From: Juglans regia
Taxonomy: Eukaryota; Streptophyta; Magnoliopsida; Fagales; Juglandaceae
Direction: 5' to 3'
Length of the DNA: 64,000 bases
NCBI RefSeq assembly: GCF_001411555.2
Contig: NC_049910.1
Coordinates: 31,343,150 to 31,407,149 of the forward strand
Within the stretch, counting starts at the first letter, position 1. The number at the start of each line of letters is the position of its first letter. The position numbers and the translations under genes are program-made. This document shows positions 48,160 through 61,619 of this stretch, one piece after another. A model generated the notes under the pieces. It was not told the DNA's origin and made no database searches. It was given only the letters and a program-made list of their open reading frames with translations.

Positions 48160-49191
48160 TTATGATCCCAACTCTCTACACGCATCTTCAACTGCAGCTA
48201 GGCATGTCTCTAGATGTGTCAGCCGAGTACTGATTATGACTTGAGTCACAGACCTAGCGTTAATTTTTCTACTTAAGTCAGAGATGCTAGCATTAATCTT
48301 TGTACGTAAGTTAGAGACGGCACTACGGATCTCTGTATGCACTGCATCTCCTCAAGAATATATGTGCGTGATGCCTCAGCCTGCGTGGATGTCTCACCGG
48401 CCGATACTCCAGGATCTCTCAGGTGTGCATCTCCCTGAGAATCGACTGGCTCTGGAATAGGACCACGAAAATGAAGTCTCGAGTGACCTGTGCTTTGTGA
48501 CATGGTAGAGGAGTTATTCGGTCCAATCGGCTCTTGGACGTGCTCTGCAATATCTGAAAGGACCTTCACATGTAGCAGCAATCGTGTGATCAGGATCTCA
48601 AATAGAAGTATATATGTCGTAATGTACTGGGCCTTTGATCAATCCTAGTGAATATATAACCCACTAAGTCGATAGGCACCCCACAAATGACGCGTATCAC
48701 AAATTACACTCGATCCATGCCAACCTTTGTCTTGTGCTGCTGATGATCAATGTTGTTGGTGATGATCAATCTCATGATCTTGAAAAAATCAGATAGATCT
48801 TCTTGTTTGATGCTCTTCGTCCCATCATAGGGAGGAGCATCTGGACCAACAATTAACTGTCTCACCTCATGATCAGAGAAGCCATCATCTCTATTAAAGC
48901 CCTCATCCTTAGTCGTCTCCCCATCACCCGTAGATGGAAACTTCCAAGACACCATGTTCAGATACGCTGTGCACAATCGTGGGATACCAATGAAATTGGT
49001 AAGTCTATCTACTGAAAATGTAACTGAGGTTCTGTGGACCAAAAAATGTATGCATAATCGTCATCTCGGCTGGAACAATCGAACTCTCTATAAAACTTTG
49101 AGACGATGTCGATATAGGAAACAAGGTCCCTTGCATCGTCCTTCTGGTCAAGGATTTGTGTCCAACCACACTCGAGGAAGATAACTAGCAA
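48160..49191 (-). pseudogene. transposon-associated reading frame inside the CACTA element
   Basis: A minus-strand frame opposite to the transposase genes. The N-terminal part (VSYIDIVSKFYREFDC; then, after a 1-nt frameshift near 49035, VHRTSVTFSVDRLTNFIGIP) resembles the plant transposon protein domain with FY...N and VRG..V.FS..IN..LG patterns. After a break near 48700, the C-terminal part (SAVSNLRTKINASISDLSRKI) looks like a coiled coil. A CDS function is not known. It could be a second element gene or a captured one. Family assignment is from remembered pattern only. Confidence 0.5.
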
Positions 49192-49214
49192 GGAACGACC
49201 CTCCTAGAGAAGAT

Positions 49215-49430
49215 ACTGAAAGTCAGAGATCTTCATAACAGAGAGGATTGGAAAATTCAACATACGTATAGAGAAAGTAACAAAGTAGCTCATACTCTTG
49301 CTAAGTTAGCACTTATTGTAAGTGAAGAACACGTATGGATAGAAGATGGGCCATTGGGTATTTACAGTCTTGTAATACACGTTAAACAATGTATTGGTTA
49401 ATATAGAAATGATATTTCTGTTTTAAAAAA
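49215..49430 (+). mobile_element. LINE-E: 5'-truncated LINE 3' end
   Basis: The plus strand encodes the end of an RNase H domain (DLHNREDWKIQHTYRESNK, then VAHTLAKLALIVSEEHVWIE), followed by a short 3' UTR ending TTTCTGTTTTAAAAAAAAATG at about 49410-49430. This matches plant L1 RNase H ends of the HVFREANKVAHRLAKLA type. No TSD was found. It is distinct from LINE-B, -C and -D. Confidence 0.7.
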
Positions 49431-49829
49431 AAATGTATTATACTACTGCATAATATACTACTCTGTACAATATACTATAATATTAGTGCACTACTATACT
49501 ACTATGTACTAAAAAAATACCTTAATTAATATACTATACTATTTATAAATGAATTAATAACTTTAAATCATTATAACTATATTATAGTATTAATATATAT
49601 ATATATATATATTATACTAAACTATAATATACTATATGTATATAATAGTGATATAATATACTAAACTATACTATATTACACTATACTATATTATACTATA
49701 GTTGACCTATTATATTGTACTATACTAATATTAATACTATAATACTATATATAAATAAGTTAATAACTATATAAATTATTATAACTATATTATAGTATTA
49801 GAGTAAATAAACTAGTACTCATACTATTC
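49431..49829. repeat. TACTATA-rich low-complexity DNA
   Basis: Irregular repeats of ATACTA, TATAGTA and ACTATA. The same composition resumes at 55828-55960 on the other side of LINE-B, so the LINE split one low-complexity block. Confidence 0.85.
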
Positions 49830-49837
49830 TAATACGA

Positions 49838-49874
<37 letters not shown>

Positions 49875-50068
49875 GAAAGAGTTAGGGCCACATGTCTAAG
49901 AGTGACCCATTCCCAGATTTATTAAGAACAAACCTTCACTTATGGCGGAGAAATATCTTGGTTATAAATCAAGCATATAAAAAATACACAACAAGCAATA
50001 TGCCACAAAAAATCCAAACCTCCCCCAGATAAGACTAACAACTAGAATAAAACAATAAGACCAACAAC

Positions 50069-53000
50069 TCAAAGACCTCTCAGATAAGGTAATGACAATT
50101 TATCCGTGCGAAGCAATCCTTTCAGATGTTTGGGAACTCTCAATAAAGAGCGCCAAACATAGGTCGAACCTTGAGCTCCCATTTTAGCTAAATAATCAGC
50201 CGTCGCATTTCCTTCTCGATAAATATGATTTATACCAAAATCTCCACCTTCAAACAAACCCATAGCCTCCTCCAAAAAGTCTTCTAAATACCACACTCCA
50301 CAACGCTTCTTCTGAACCCAGGATACACAAACCAAAGACTCAGATTCAATGTCCACATGAAGTAAGCCCAAAAAGAACGGCAATATTTCAGCCCAATTAA
50401 TAATGCCTTTAACTCAACAAGATTATTAGAACCCACCCCAAGATAACAAGAAAAGGAAAGCACCATATCACCATTCAAATCCCGAATTACCCCTCCTGCG
50501 CCTAAGCTCCCTGGGTTGCCAAGGTTGCATCCATCAATATTTAATTTGAATCTATCATATCTAGGCTTCACCTAATAAACCAATTTAACCGGCATCAATT
50601 TAATCGGACTAACTGGAATGTTCAATTCTCTCAACCTCTCTTCATCGGCAAAAGCAAGCTTTGTAAATTTAGGCAAGCTACTTTGCATTTTCCTTATCCA
50701 CACACAACTAGACCTCCAAAGCACTTACGCCAAGATGCATTTATCTTCCATCCTTGCCTTACACCTACATTGCCACAACTTCCAAATAATAATAGAAGGA
50801 AGCAAGCCCAAATACAACCCACTTGGGACTTGGTAGACGCACATCAAAACCAAAATAACACCAACTCAAACCAACGTTTATTTGGGTCATAAGGCACACC
50901 CAAAAGAACCGAAAACCTCTTCCAAATCCCAGCAGCAATGTTACCTGCAGCAAGAACATAATTTAAATCCTCATATCTTCCCTGCACACAACAATTACAC
51001 TTAGAAGTAATAGGAATATCAACTCTCCTCAATCTATCATCCACACTTAAACCATTATGAAAAGTCTTCCAAATTAGTATGAAAAGTTTTTTTGGTATAA
51101 CTTCATGCCACACCCATTTAGCCCAAGGCGCAACTGGTGCAGTGACCCGAATACATTGCCAAACACTTTTGGTGGAGAAGTAGCCATCTTTATTATAAAG
51201 CCAAACAAGTAAATCTTGACCAGATTTATGCGCACCCAAGTAACTACAAATCTCCTATGCTTTTTGTACTCCCACTAGCCTCTCTAAAATTTCAACGTCC
51301 CAACCATTATAGATTTTTCAATCAGCCAACATCAACTTTGGCACATCAACCATAGGATAATAATTAGCAAGAGGACCTTCATTCAACTAGTGATCCCACC
51401 AAAAGGAAATATTACCATCCCGTACCCTCCATTTTGAGTTTTCCAAGACCTCCAGGATGCACTTCACCACCATCTTCCAAAACCTTGAGCCTTTTTTGGG
51501 ATCTAATAAAGAAACATGTTTATCCCCAATATATTTAGCCCAGAAAAATTGGGACCAAAGATCCTCCCCAGTCATAACCTTCCATGCAAATTTCATATGA
51601 AGAGAAGTTTGTACCTCATCAAAGTCTCGAAGCCCAATTCCCCCCTCATCAATTGGCTTGCACATTGACTTCCAAGCAACCCATTTCTTTTTTTCCTTTC
51701 CTTCTTTTTCCCTAAAAAAAATGAACTAAGAAGCTTGTTCAGATTATTTAAAATCCCTTTCGGCAATTGAAGGATAGACATAATATGTATCAGCATACTA
51801 CCTAACACATGCTTCAGCAAAATCAACTTGCCCCCAGCCGAAAGGCATTTTAATTTCCACCCCCCAAGTTTCTTCCTCACCCGATTAAAGATAGGCTCTA
51901 AATGTAAATTCATAAGCCTCCCATTGACAATAGGTGCACCAAGATAAGTGAATGGAAAAGTACCTTCACTAAATCTAGTGATATTGAGTAACTCCCTCTT
52001 CTGCCCTACAATAGCATTCTTCGCAAAATACAAGGTTGCTTTCTCTTTACTCACCCGTTGCCCATACCAAGACTCATAAGTCTCAATAACCTTCATCAAT
52101 TCTTTCAAAGATTGCTTCCCTCTATTAGCAAAAATACTACATCATCAGCATAAAGAAGGTGAGAAACAAGAGGCGCACCTCTTGGGTGAGAAAAGTTTTT
52201 AATATTTCCACACAAAAAACTTTTCTTTAGTAAGCGAGAAAACACTTCTTCCATAATGATAAAAAGGTATGATGATAACAGATCACCCTGTCGCAATCCT
52301 CGACTTCCTTGAAAAAAAATCCCAAGCAGTACTATTCATCATAATCGAATACCAAGGCGAAACAATACAATTTCTGATCAATTCACTAACAGAAAGAGAG
52401 AACCCAAAGGCTGCCAAAACATGCAAAAGAAAATCCCACTCCACCCTATCATAAGCCTTAGCCATATCCAGTTTCAAAATAACATTACCACTCATCGCCT
52501 TCTTATTGAGCGATTGCACCATCTCTAGCATAAGGCTGATATTATCAAAGATACTCCTAGCTGGAATAAACGCACGTTGCTCAGAGGAGATCAAAGAGGA
52601 CAATAAAAGTGCAAGCCTCGCCACCAAGACCTTAGTACAAATTTTGTAAAAAACAGAACATAAGCTGATAGGCCGAAACTTGTCAAATCCTGTCGGCTGA
52701 GCCATTTTAGGAATAAGTACTACAAAAGAAGCAGTATAGAATCTGGAAAGAGGAACCCCCCCGAAAAAATTCTGTTACCGCCTCCACCACCTCCGAACTA
52801 ACAATATCCCAACACTCACGGTAAAAACCCGACCCAAAGCCAACAGGCCCCGGGCTACTCTCGATGGGTATACTGAATACTACTTGTTTCACCACCTCTT
52901 CTATGGGCGCCGAACAAAGTCTCAAATTATCATCATTCGAGGTCACATTAGACATATAATAACCCAGATCTGGAAGCACTACACAAGTAGACTTCCCCAA

Positions 53001-54199
53001 GAACTCCCTGAAATAGTGCACAACCCCATCATGAACTTCTTGATGGGACTTTAACGTTAAGCCATTGGGAAGCCGCATCTCTATGATCTTCGATTGCCTC
53101 CGTTTATTAAGGATGGCATGAAAGTAACGTGAGTTTTGATCTCTATGTCGCCACTAACTGACTTTAGCACACTGAGCTAACCACACTTCTTCACAATTAT
53201 TCCAGGTATCCAACTCCATTTTTAAAGCCAACAGATCAAGTTCCACCTCTTCATCATAACTGAACTGTAATTGACTCTCCAACCGCTCAATACGATCCTC
53301 CAACTCCTTAATATGCCCACTTGTCCATCCAAAAACTGGTTTGTTCCATCCTTTCAGAGTTACTTTCAATTTTTTTAGTTTTATCACAAGCTTCAGAAGA
53401 CCACTACGGACCTCAAGTTGATCCCAAGCCTCTCGGACGCATCTAGGAAAGTCCACATGATCCACGCACATCTGTTGAAAATGGAAAGGAGACGGCACAT
53501 ACTCTGCAACATTTTTCACTAGAGAAATGACCATAGGAGCATGATATGATGAGATGCGAGGCAAATATCTCAAGAAAGAATCCGGAAATGCTTGAACAAA
53601 ATTCTGAGCGGCCAAAGAATGATCCAAATGAGCCCAACTACGAGAACGCCCGGCATGCCCATTACACCAAGAGAAACTCTTACCCAAATATTTTAACTCC
53701 AACAATCCGCAAGAGTGAATCCAAGAATTAAACTCCTCCATAGCCACCAAAGGACGTGGATGACCACCTCGTTGTTCCTCATCAGAGACAATAACGTTAA
53801 AATCCATTTTTATTAACCATGGCCCAATTTTTTGCTCTCCTTTGCGAGATCTCTCCACAACTCCCGCCGTTGATCATACGTACATTTAGCATAAACAAAT
53901 GAAGCTTTACATTTCATCATACCATCAGACACGAGAATAGTAATATGTTGAGTTCCGCAACTAACCATACTAACATTGACATCACTCATCCAAAAAATCC
54001 ACAATTTACCGTCCCAAGCACAATTCAATAACCCATAATCAAAACCCAACACCCTTTTAACATCATCCAATAATGCGTCCCGTAGAAAGGGGTCCACTAT
54101 CGCAACAACTTTCGGTTTATACATACTCAAAATATTTTTCAACCGGCTCTTAGAAGATCTTACACCTCTAATGTTCCAATACAATATTGGACTTATCAT
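50069..54199 (-). pseudogene. LINE-B ORF2: endonuclease, RT, zf-RVT, RNase H
   Basis: It starts MISPILYWNIRGVRSSKSR. The endonuclease shows YWNIRG, MDFNVIVSDEEQRGG (usually GDFN) and SYHAPM (the usual SDH with Asp replaced by Tyr), so it is probably inactive. RT motifs: PIESSPGPVGFGSGFY, FRPISLCSVFYKI, IFDNISLMLEMV, LDMAKAYDRVEW, MRQGDLLSSYLF and an intact LLYADDVVFL. zf-RVT (WVWHEVIPKKLFILIWKTF) and RNase H (KLNIDGCNLGNPGSLGAGG; HIYREGNATADYLAKMG) follow. At least six frame changes separate the pieces. The start of RT near 52700 also carries a shift. Confidence 0.9.
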
Positions 54200-54285
54200 A
54201 AATTCAATTTAGAGGAACAGGTAATCACCCGTTTGCTGCTGCGAACTTTCATGCCAATATCCTCACCCTTTTTCTTTCCATGATC

Positions 54286-55683
54286 CTACGTATCAGAATC
54301 AGAACAAACATCTTTACTAGGCAAACCTTTATCGACCATTATATCTATATTAGAGAAACTGGCCAACGGATTAGCCATAACACTGCCATCCTCAATCAAC
54401 CCACTCTCTGTGCCCTGCCCAACTAACGTTCCACCTTGTAATACTTCAGAATGATTCACCACTATAGATAACAAATCCTCCTGCGCCACTTCCACAAGAC
54501 TCAAGCGCATATTACTATCCAAGACCTGCATATTCAACTCCTCAGGAACAGAATAAACCACTTCATTAACAAGCGACACCACCTCTGTAAGGATAATTGG
54601 AACCGTCTTCGAATTATTCAGCACATTAACTTCCACTTCATTTTGAGCCACTATCACCTCGCCAGGGCTCTACACTACCGCCACCTCAGAAACCACTGGA
54701 GCCATCTCCTCCAGAACAGCGGACACCCCTTCTGTAAAGCCTTGTGGCTCCACCTCCTTTGCCTTCTCCCTAGAAACCATTCCATGCGATTCCACGAACT
54801 GAAAAATAGCCACTTCCTCCTCTTCCCTATCAATAGGTTGAACTTCACTAACCAGTACCAAAGCATCTGAAACCTTACTTTCCATGCCTAAATCTGCCAC
54901 TTCTTGTGACTCTAGGTTCGAACCCGATGGATCCGAAGAGTTTAGCTGTTTTGGCACTTCTCTATATTCCCTACGAACAAGTTTCTTCTCTTTCTCCTTC
55001 CCTATCTTCCCTTTTTTGCATGTCTTCAAGTTATGCCCCTGTAATTTACAATTGGTGCAAAATGCAGGTAACGTTTCGTACACCACCTCCTGCCTACGAC
55101 TCGTAGGACAAGATGGAGCCCCAATCTAGAATGATGAGAGCGGAGACTTTGCAGCTTCTAGCTCTAAACACACCCTCGCCCCGTCAGTTCTAGTTGCACG
55201 CCGCATAGAATTATCACACAGTATATACTTCCCAATTGGTACCGTGAGACATTTCAGGATTGATGGATGGTAAAAATTTGGAGCCAAACCTAGAAGGAAA
55301 ATCCAGACTGGAACAACCACCACTCCGTCGATGTTGCAAACTTCCCTCCAAAAAGTCTTATTGAAATCCTCCTCCAACGTCAATTGGACGTACACGTTAC
55401 GCGGCTTTCTCATAGATGAAACAATGACAACTCCAGACAGACCCCATTTTTTTTTTTTTGATAAATAATCTGATCCATTTAAGGGTGGTCACTGTCTAAG
55501 AAACTTCAGGACCAATGAAAACCTAAAAGGTTCAGCTGACTACAAGATTTCCTCCATCAAAAACAAGAAATAAACTTCTCCCTCTATTGTTTTTAGAGCC
55601 CTTGATGGCAGAAGCACATCCAAGATCGGTTGAGGGGCTGCAGAGAGGAGCTCTGCAAATGATCGAGGGGTGGCCACCGGCAT
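54286..55683 (-). pseudogene. LINE-B ORF1 (DUF4283 and zinc knuckle)
   Basis: It starts MPVATPRSFAELLSAAPQPI. After an in-frame TAG near 55540, FRFSLVLKFL continues into an A-run near 55450, where LINE-C reads LKFLRRRPSLLDN. Then MRKPRNVYVQLTLEEDFNKT, PVWIFLLGLAPNFYH and the knuckle CTNCKLQGHNLKTC, with an acidic tail to 54286. It is the closest relative of LINE-C ORF1 in the window. Confidence 0.86.
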
Positions 55684-55827
55684 AGAGCTACCAGTGCCCC
55701 CCGCGGCAGCCAGGCAATTCACACGTAAAAAACCCTAACAGACAAAAAATCGCCTAAGGATATTCTCGGTATCTTCAAACATAGGCTTAGTCGAAGACGA
55801 CTACGTGTGTTAATACGATACTATATA

Positions 55828-57500
55828 GTCTAACAGTATATGATAGTATATATGATAGTGTATATATATATATACCATACTAGTATTAATATAGTATTTA
55901 TAATATATACTCATAAAATATATTATAGTATATAATATATATATATATATCTATCATGATGTACCACTGTTCGAATTGGATAGGAACATTTGAACGTTTT
56001 CTCCAGTGGTGAGTCATGTTCGAGCGATCGCTAGGGGTTTTGGCAGCTGCTGAAATGGTGGCGGGAATTTCTCCCACCAATCCTTGAGCATCAGATTAAA
56101 GTGTGAACGGTATTTGTACAAGCAGTGTCACAAAAATTTTATCAGAGGAAAAAATTATGCGTTGAGAAAATTTTCACGTTCGAATGTAAATATGAGGGGT
56201 TCAAACGGTATAGATTTTAAAAGGTTGCATAGTTGATGAATTTTTTCACCGTAATAAACGTTGTTTTAATTGGAACAACATCGTTTGAATTCAAGAAACT
56301 TGTTATAACGACATTTTGTCGCCGTAATAAGTTCAAAAATACTAGATCTGGGTTAAATACCGTAGATCACTCATAGCATCGCACACTCCTCATTTGAGAC
56401 TTCTTCTTCGTTTTGCAGAGATAGCTAGGGTATTTGAGTGGCTTTTTTCTTCAAAATTTAGAGAGAGAAGGTAATTACACTTGGGTTTAGAGACAGAGAT
56501 AGAGTGAGTAAGATTGAGGGAGAGTAGGAGAAAGAAATACACATAAATTTTCCTAGGAGATGATCTTTGGTAAATATCTATGCATCTTTAACTTATGTTT
56601 ATCATTGTAAATTTTAGATGTTTACTAATTTTATTGTATCCCCTACATGTGGTGTAGGTATTTTATTATTTATTGGATTGTTTGGAATTGTATTGAAAGT
56701 AAAACTTCTGATTTCTACTCATTATAATTTATATCTATATTTTTTCGTTTGTATTGTTCATGATTTGTGAGATTGGTTTGTGAATAATCATTGTATTTTG
56801 AAGAGTGTATTTGTCGATGTTGTTTTGCGTTCGAGTCTGGAAACTAGGTTGCATTGAATAGTATCTGTTACCATTCGAATGGTCATTCTGCATTCGAACG
56901 TACATTATATACGTTCGAACGTGATTTTCCATTACAAATTACACAAAGTACTCTAGTTAAATTACTAATTAAATTATAAAAATATATTTTAAATTATCAC
57001 ATAATAGAACATCACAATAATAAACATAATGAGAGTATAATTAATACTTAAAAACATGCACCCAAGTGAGTAAATATACTAATAAAAAAATACTTGGTTA
57101 GAAGTAGTTAACATAATGAGAGTAATTCTAATTAAAATACTTAACAAAATACTTAATATAAAATAGACATATACAAAATCTAATGATATATTCATATAGC
57201 ACAATTAATTAGATTTAAGCAAATCATATAGCACAATTAAATTATATAGCAAAAAAATAACACCTGAATTATATAATTATCTACTACTTTATATATTCTT
57301 GTATTCTGAATTGTTATTGTGTATTATTCTCGTGTGTTGTATGTTGCATTAAAATAAAACTTAGAACCGTTCGAGAGTTATCAATCCTATTAAACGGTTG
57401 ATTGATAACTCTTGAATTGTTCAGAGTGGACAGTTTGAGCTTGTAAGATCATTTTGGCAAACTATCCAACTGTATCTATTCGCGTCCAACATTATGATTT
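55828..57500. other. CACTA central non-coding and probable transposase leader
   Basis: No protein domain. GTTCGAA-type motifs recur at 55968, 56018, 56170 and 56875-56925. AACGGTATTTGTA at about 56107 is shared with the left end at about 47511. Sequence 56380-56560 with CTTCTTCTTCG and GAGAGAGAAGG could be a transcript leader. The rest, to 57300, is AT-rich. Confidence 0.5.
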
Positions 57501-57730
57501 TGATTAAGTCATCCCTTGTTGTTCTCTAGATATGCAGTTTCGGTGTTGGTGCATTGACGTGTTACTTGTCGTTGATGTGCACACGACCAAATGAGCATAT
57601 TTAGATAACTATGGGAAGATGCTGTTAAAATTTTGTTGAACGTGACAGAAAATAGTTGATAGGTTGGCGACTATGATCTTACAATCTTGATTGGAATAGA
57701 ACCATCTTGTGAAATGAATAAATTGAAAAT

Positions 57731-59773
57731 ATGTTAGATACATGCTTGTTTGTTGATGTCCACGTGACTGTTTATAATAGGGTATTAGGCATGGATAAGA
57801 GTTGGATGCGAGTTAGAGATCGCTTGGGTGATGATTACAATGTATATGTTGAAAATTTTAAGAAAGTCTTAGACTTCGCATCCTATACAGTTGATAGTGG
57901 TGGGCGTATTAGATGCCTAAGGCGACAATACAAAATTTATATTCTCATAATACAGACTTTGTGAGAGAGAGCATCTGTTTGTCAAATGTATCAACCAGGG
58001 TTATACTGATTGGGTCTTACACGATGAACCATATTCAACGTCATTCAGTCTCCACATGAAGAAGAAAACATCGATGAAGATGTAAAATCAAATATTGTTA
58101 GTGATGAATACAATAAGGATATGGAGCAAATACTGGGTGACATTGGTGCATGAATGTTTATGGATGAAGGTGATACAGACACATCAAATTCAAATTATGC
58201 GGGTTATAACACTTTTGCACACTTGTTGAATGATTCACAACGTGAGTTATATCCAAGATGCAGAAGGCATAATAAATTGTCATTTACAGTTGGACTACTT
58301 CACATAAAATTTATGTGCCAATTATCGGTAAAGGCTATCAATATTTTACTCGAACTATTTAAAAAAATACTTCCATCAGATAATATTTTATCTCGCAACT
58401 TCTATGAAGCAAAACAGAAGAAGGAAGGACTCGGGTTTAATTACAATGTAATACATGCACGTAAGAATGATTGTGTCTTATTTTGGTGAGAGAATAAGCA
58501 ATTGAACGAGTGTCCCATTCGCCATGAATCAAGATGGACATCTGAGAAGCAGACTATGTTGTAAAAGGTTGTACGCCATTTTCCATTGATTAGAATGGTT
58601 GTTTATGTCACGTGCAAAAACTGTAGACATGACATGACACTCATCATCCAAAGTCAGGAATGATGGTTTCTTGTCACATCCTACTGATTTTCAGGTTTTG
58701 AAGGAATTTGATTTGGAACACCCATGATTTGTTGAAGAATCTCGTAATGTGCGACTTGAGTTAGCAACAGATAGATTTAATCTGTTTGGGAACTTGACTA
58801 CTAGTCATAGTACTTGGCCAGTTGTACTTATGCTATATAATCTGCCACCATGGAAGTGTATGAAGGATCCAATTTCAAATGAGTTTTCTCATTCCAAGTC
58901 CGAGATCTCTGAGAAATGATATAGACGTATATCTACAGCAATTGATTGTAAAATTGAAATATTTGTAAGAGAATGGGGTCCTAACATTTGATTCATTAAT
59001 AAAAAAGTTGTTCAAGATGCATGTTGTCTTGTTATGGACAACAAATGATTTTTTCGCTTTTAGAATTTTGTCAGATTGGAGTACTAAGGGAAAATGAAAT
59101 GTCCGACTTGTAACAAACATACCCAATCTTAATGACTTACGTATGAGAGGAAACTATACTTCATAGGTCATCGTTGATTTTTACCTGGTGATCATAGATG
59201 GTGTAGAAATTCTAGGATGTTTGATGACACTTTTGAATGAGGGCACCCTCCACCATATTTGTCTGGCCAAGATGTACTTACACAATTGGTAGATGTCGGT
59301 TGTAATGAATTTGGTAAAAAATAATGAAAGAGAAAACGAACTGCGAATGAGTTGAATTGGACAAAAAATAGTATATTTTTCGAACTCCCATACTGGTCGA
59401 CATTAAAATTGCGGCATAATCTCGATATTATGCATATTGAGAAAAATATATATGAGTCCATGTTGGAAACTTTGATGTTACCCACGATTCAGAGGGATAA
59501 AAGTTTTATCCAAGAAATATATATGATGTTATCACCAAGAATGAGAGACAAGATGAAGAAAAAGATGATCCATCTACTCAAGAAGCATACCAAAAGAGTC
59601 CAACCGTCTTTAACTTGTTTGTGGATTTGAACCAATACGAGATGATTCTATTACATAGGAAATATATTGAGGCTGTAATTGTTGATGTGACAATTGAGAA
59701 AAATGTTGAGTCATCTGAAGTATGTATAGATGATGAGAGCGAATGGTCAACTGAAACTGATACATATGATTGA
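57731..59773 (+). pseudogene. CACTA TNP2-type transposase, decayed
   Basis: The N-terminal transposase-associated region reads MDKSWMRVRDRLGDDYNVYV with FASYTVDSGGRIRC. Then LYPRCRRHNKLSFTVGLLHI, YEAKQKKEGLGFNYNVIHAR and KNDCVLFW, followed by RNVRLELATDRFNLFGNLTT, WPVVLMLYNLPPWKCMKDP, MKCPTCNKHTQS and LKLRHNLDIMHIEKNIYESM. These are the ordered signatures of plant TNP2/Transposase_21 proteins. Many stops and frame changes lie between them, heaviest from 58500 to 59340. The last frame ends at 59771-59773. In intact elements this protein cuts the CACTA ends. Confidence 0.88.
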
Positions 59774-60149
59774 CGGTTTTGTATTCACATTACATTTTAA
59801 GACAAATCTTTTTATGTAATGGATGTATCAGTGCTTTTGAAATTATATGGAAGTTTGCATCCCATCTCTACTTATTCATGCTTTTTCATCTGACTCACCA
59901 CTAGTGATTAACTCTATAGAAGAATGTAAAATCTTATAAGCATTTTGTTATAGAAGAATGTAAAATCTTATAAGCATTTTGTTATAGAAGAATGTAAAAT
60001 CTTATAGCCATTTTGTTTCAATTAAGGTAATTAATATATATTATATCTTTTCTAACTATCATTTACTTCATTTTTACAACGAATATTATATTTTTTTAAA
60101 GTCAACAGTACAACCTTGTCAATGTTAAGGCATTACTAAAGACGTGACG

Positions 60150-61430
60150 TTAGAAAAATATTGTAAAATAGGTAAGATTAAAGTTAACATTCATGACGAA
60201 CAAAACGCTGGTGAAGGACAACCAACAGTTTGGCATGCATAGCAGGTGGGTACTCTTACACGAATTTATGCACCTTTATCTATTAGTTCATGGCAGAAAG
60301 TTTACCAAAATGTGAAAGAGCGTTGTTTGGTAATATTTAAAGAATTGATTTATAACATTATTTAATATGTATGCAAAATATAGAATATGCAAGTGATAAT
60401 TTCTTTGTGTATATATTTTTTTAAGAATGACTTCGAACTAAATTTTGGTTGGAGAGAGGAGCGTAAGACTGTCGGTGAACTTATGTGTAATGCATTCTGC
60501 AAATATAACGCGATGTGTCATGAGTATTATAATAAGTTCGAGAACAAGGAAGAGTCATGCCAACATCCTTGTCAGGATGTCCAACCTTTCGATCGGAAAA
60601 ATCTTTGTGACATGCTTCAGAATCCATTATATAAGGTAAATTAAATGAATTGTTTTACGTGTCCTATTTATAATTTTTGCTTCTTAATATTTATAACTTC
60701 TATGTAGAAGTGAAGTTCTATAAACAAAACAAATAGATCGAAGTTAAATATTCATTATCATGCAGGCTCAAGATTTTCCATCCCCTTTTTAAGAAATTGG
60801 TGATGCTATTTTATATTTTTTTTATTGTGTATAGTTTGTTATTTGCACCTATTGTAATGACTTTATATTTCAACAAATATCTCTTGTAGCAAAAGTTAGA
60901 TACCAATTATGATCTAACAAAATTATACGCTGCATCCAATATTGCTCGTAATGGAGAGTGGACTCATCACGATGCCCATAAAAAATATTTAAGTATTATT
61001 ATCTGTTTTAATTAAACATATTTGAATATTTGTGGCGATATCAATTCTTTCTCTTGTGTGTAGAAAATATGATTGCCCTACGTGCTGAATTTGTGTCAGA
61101 TCAAAATTATTTAACAAGTGATGTATTCTTACACAAGTTCTAGGTCAACGTTCAGGATATTTTAGAGCCGAGTTTGGATCGCTAAAGCCTTCTAGCTATT
61201 CCTCATCATCTGGGTATGCCTCCACCACATCTTGAGCATTAGACTTGGAAGCGAATTCTAAGATCGAGGAGTTGAATACAAGGTAGCATGAGTTAGAGGC
61301 TCAATTGGCGAGACATGAAGACATGGAGATGAGCATGAAATAGCATGAACAACAAGAAGAGTTCAGGAAAAAGAGATGCAACTCCAAATGCAAATACTTA
61401 TGCAACAGTTCAGGTTCCAAGCAACTGATT
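60150..61430 (+). pseudogene. CACTA second gene, PTTA/TNP1-like
   Basis: Exon-like blocks: GKIKVNIHDEQNAGEGQPTV, then VGTLTRIYAPLSISSWQKVY and NVKERCLVIFKE (60170-60345); NDFELNFGWREERKTVGEL to LCDMLQNPLYK (60425-60640); MIALRAEFVSDQNYLTSDVF and, in a shifted frame, VLGQRSGYFRAEFGSLKPSS with a Glu/Gln-rich coiled-coil tail (61068-61420). The order matches the plant PTTA/En-Spm second protein, including its LGxRSGYxR signature. Stops and frame changes make it non-functional; apparent introns at 60350-60425 and 60640-60890 are inferred. Confidence 0.75.
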
Positions 61431-61619
61431 TATATTATATGTACAGATCTTGAGATATATTTCTATACAAAGAATGCTAGTACTACTGTTTTATTTATAT
61501 AGTTCGCACTTATGAGACTACTTGTATGGATAATGAACAAATTGTAATATATTTTTTAAAATATTATGTATGTCTATTTAGTTTTTTTTATTATTAGGTA
61601 AAATTAAATCGTTACCATT

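Larger units (their letters stand above)
49847..55810 (-). mobile_element. LINE-B: near full-length L1-type retrotransposon
   Basis: 5964 bp on the minus strand, bounded by a perfect 17-bp TSD TAATACGATACTATATA (49830-49846 and 55811-55827). In the element's sense the 3' UTR ends ...AACTCTTTCTTAA followed by (TA)n merging with the TSD, instead of a poly(A) tail. ORF1 and ORF2 both remain, with frameshifts. The 3' UTR shares GTCACTCTTAGACATGTG with LINE-C and LINE-D. Confidence 0.95.
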
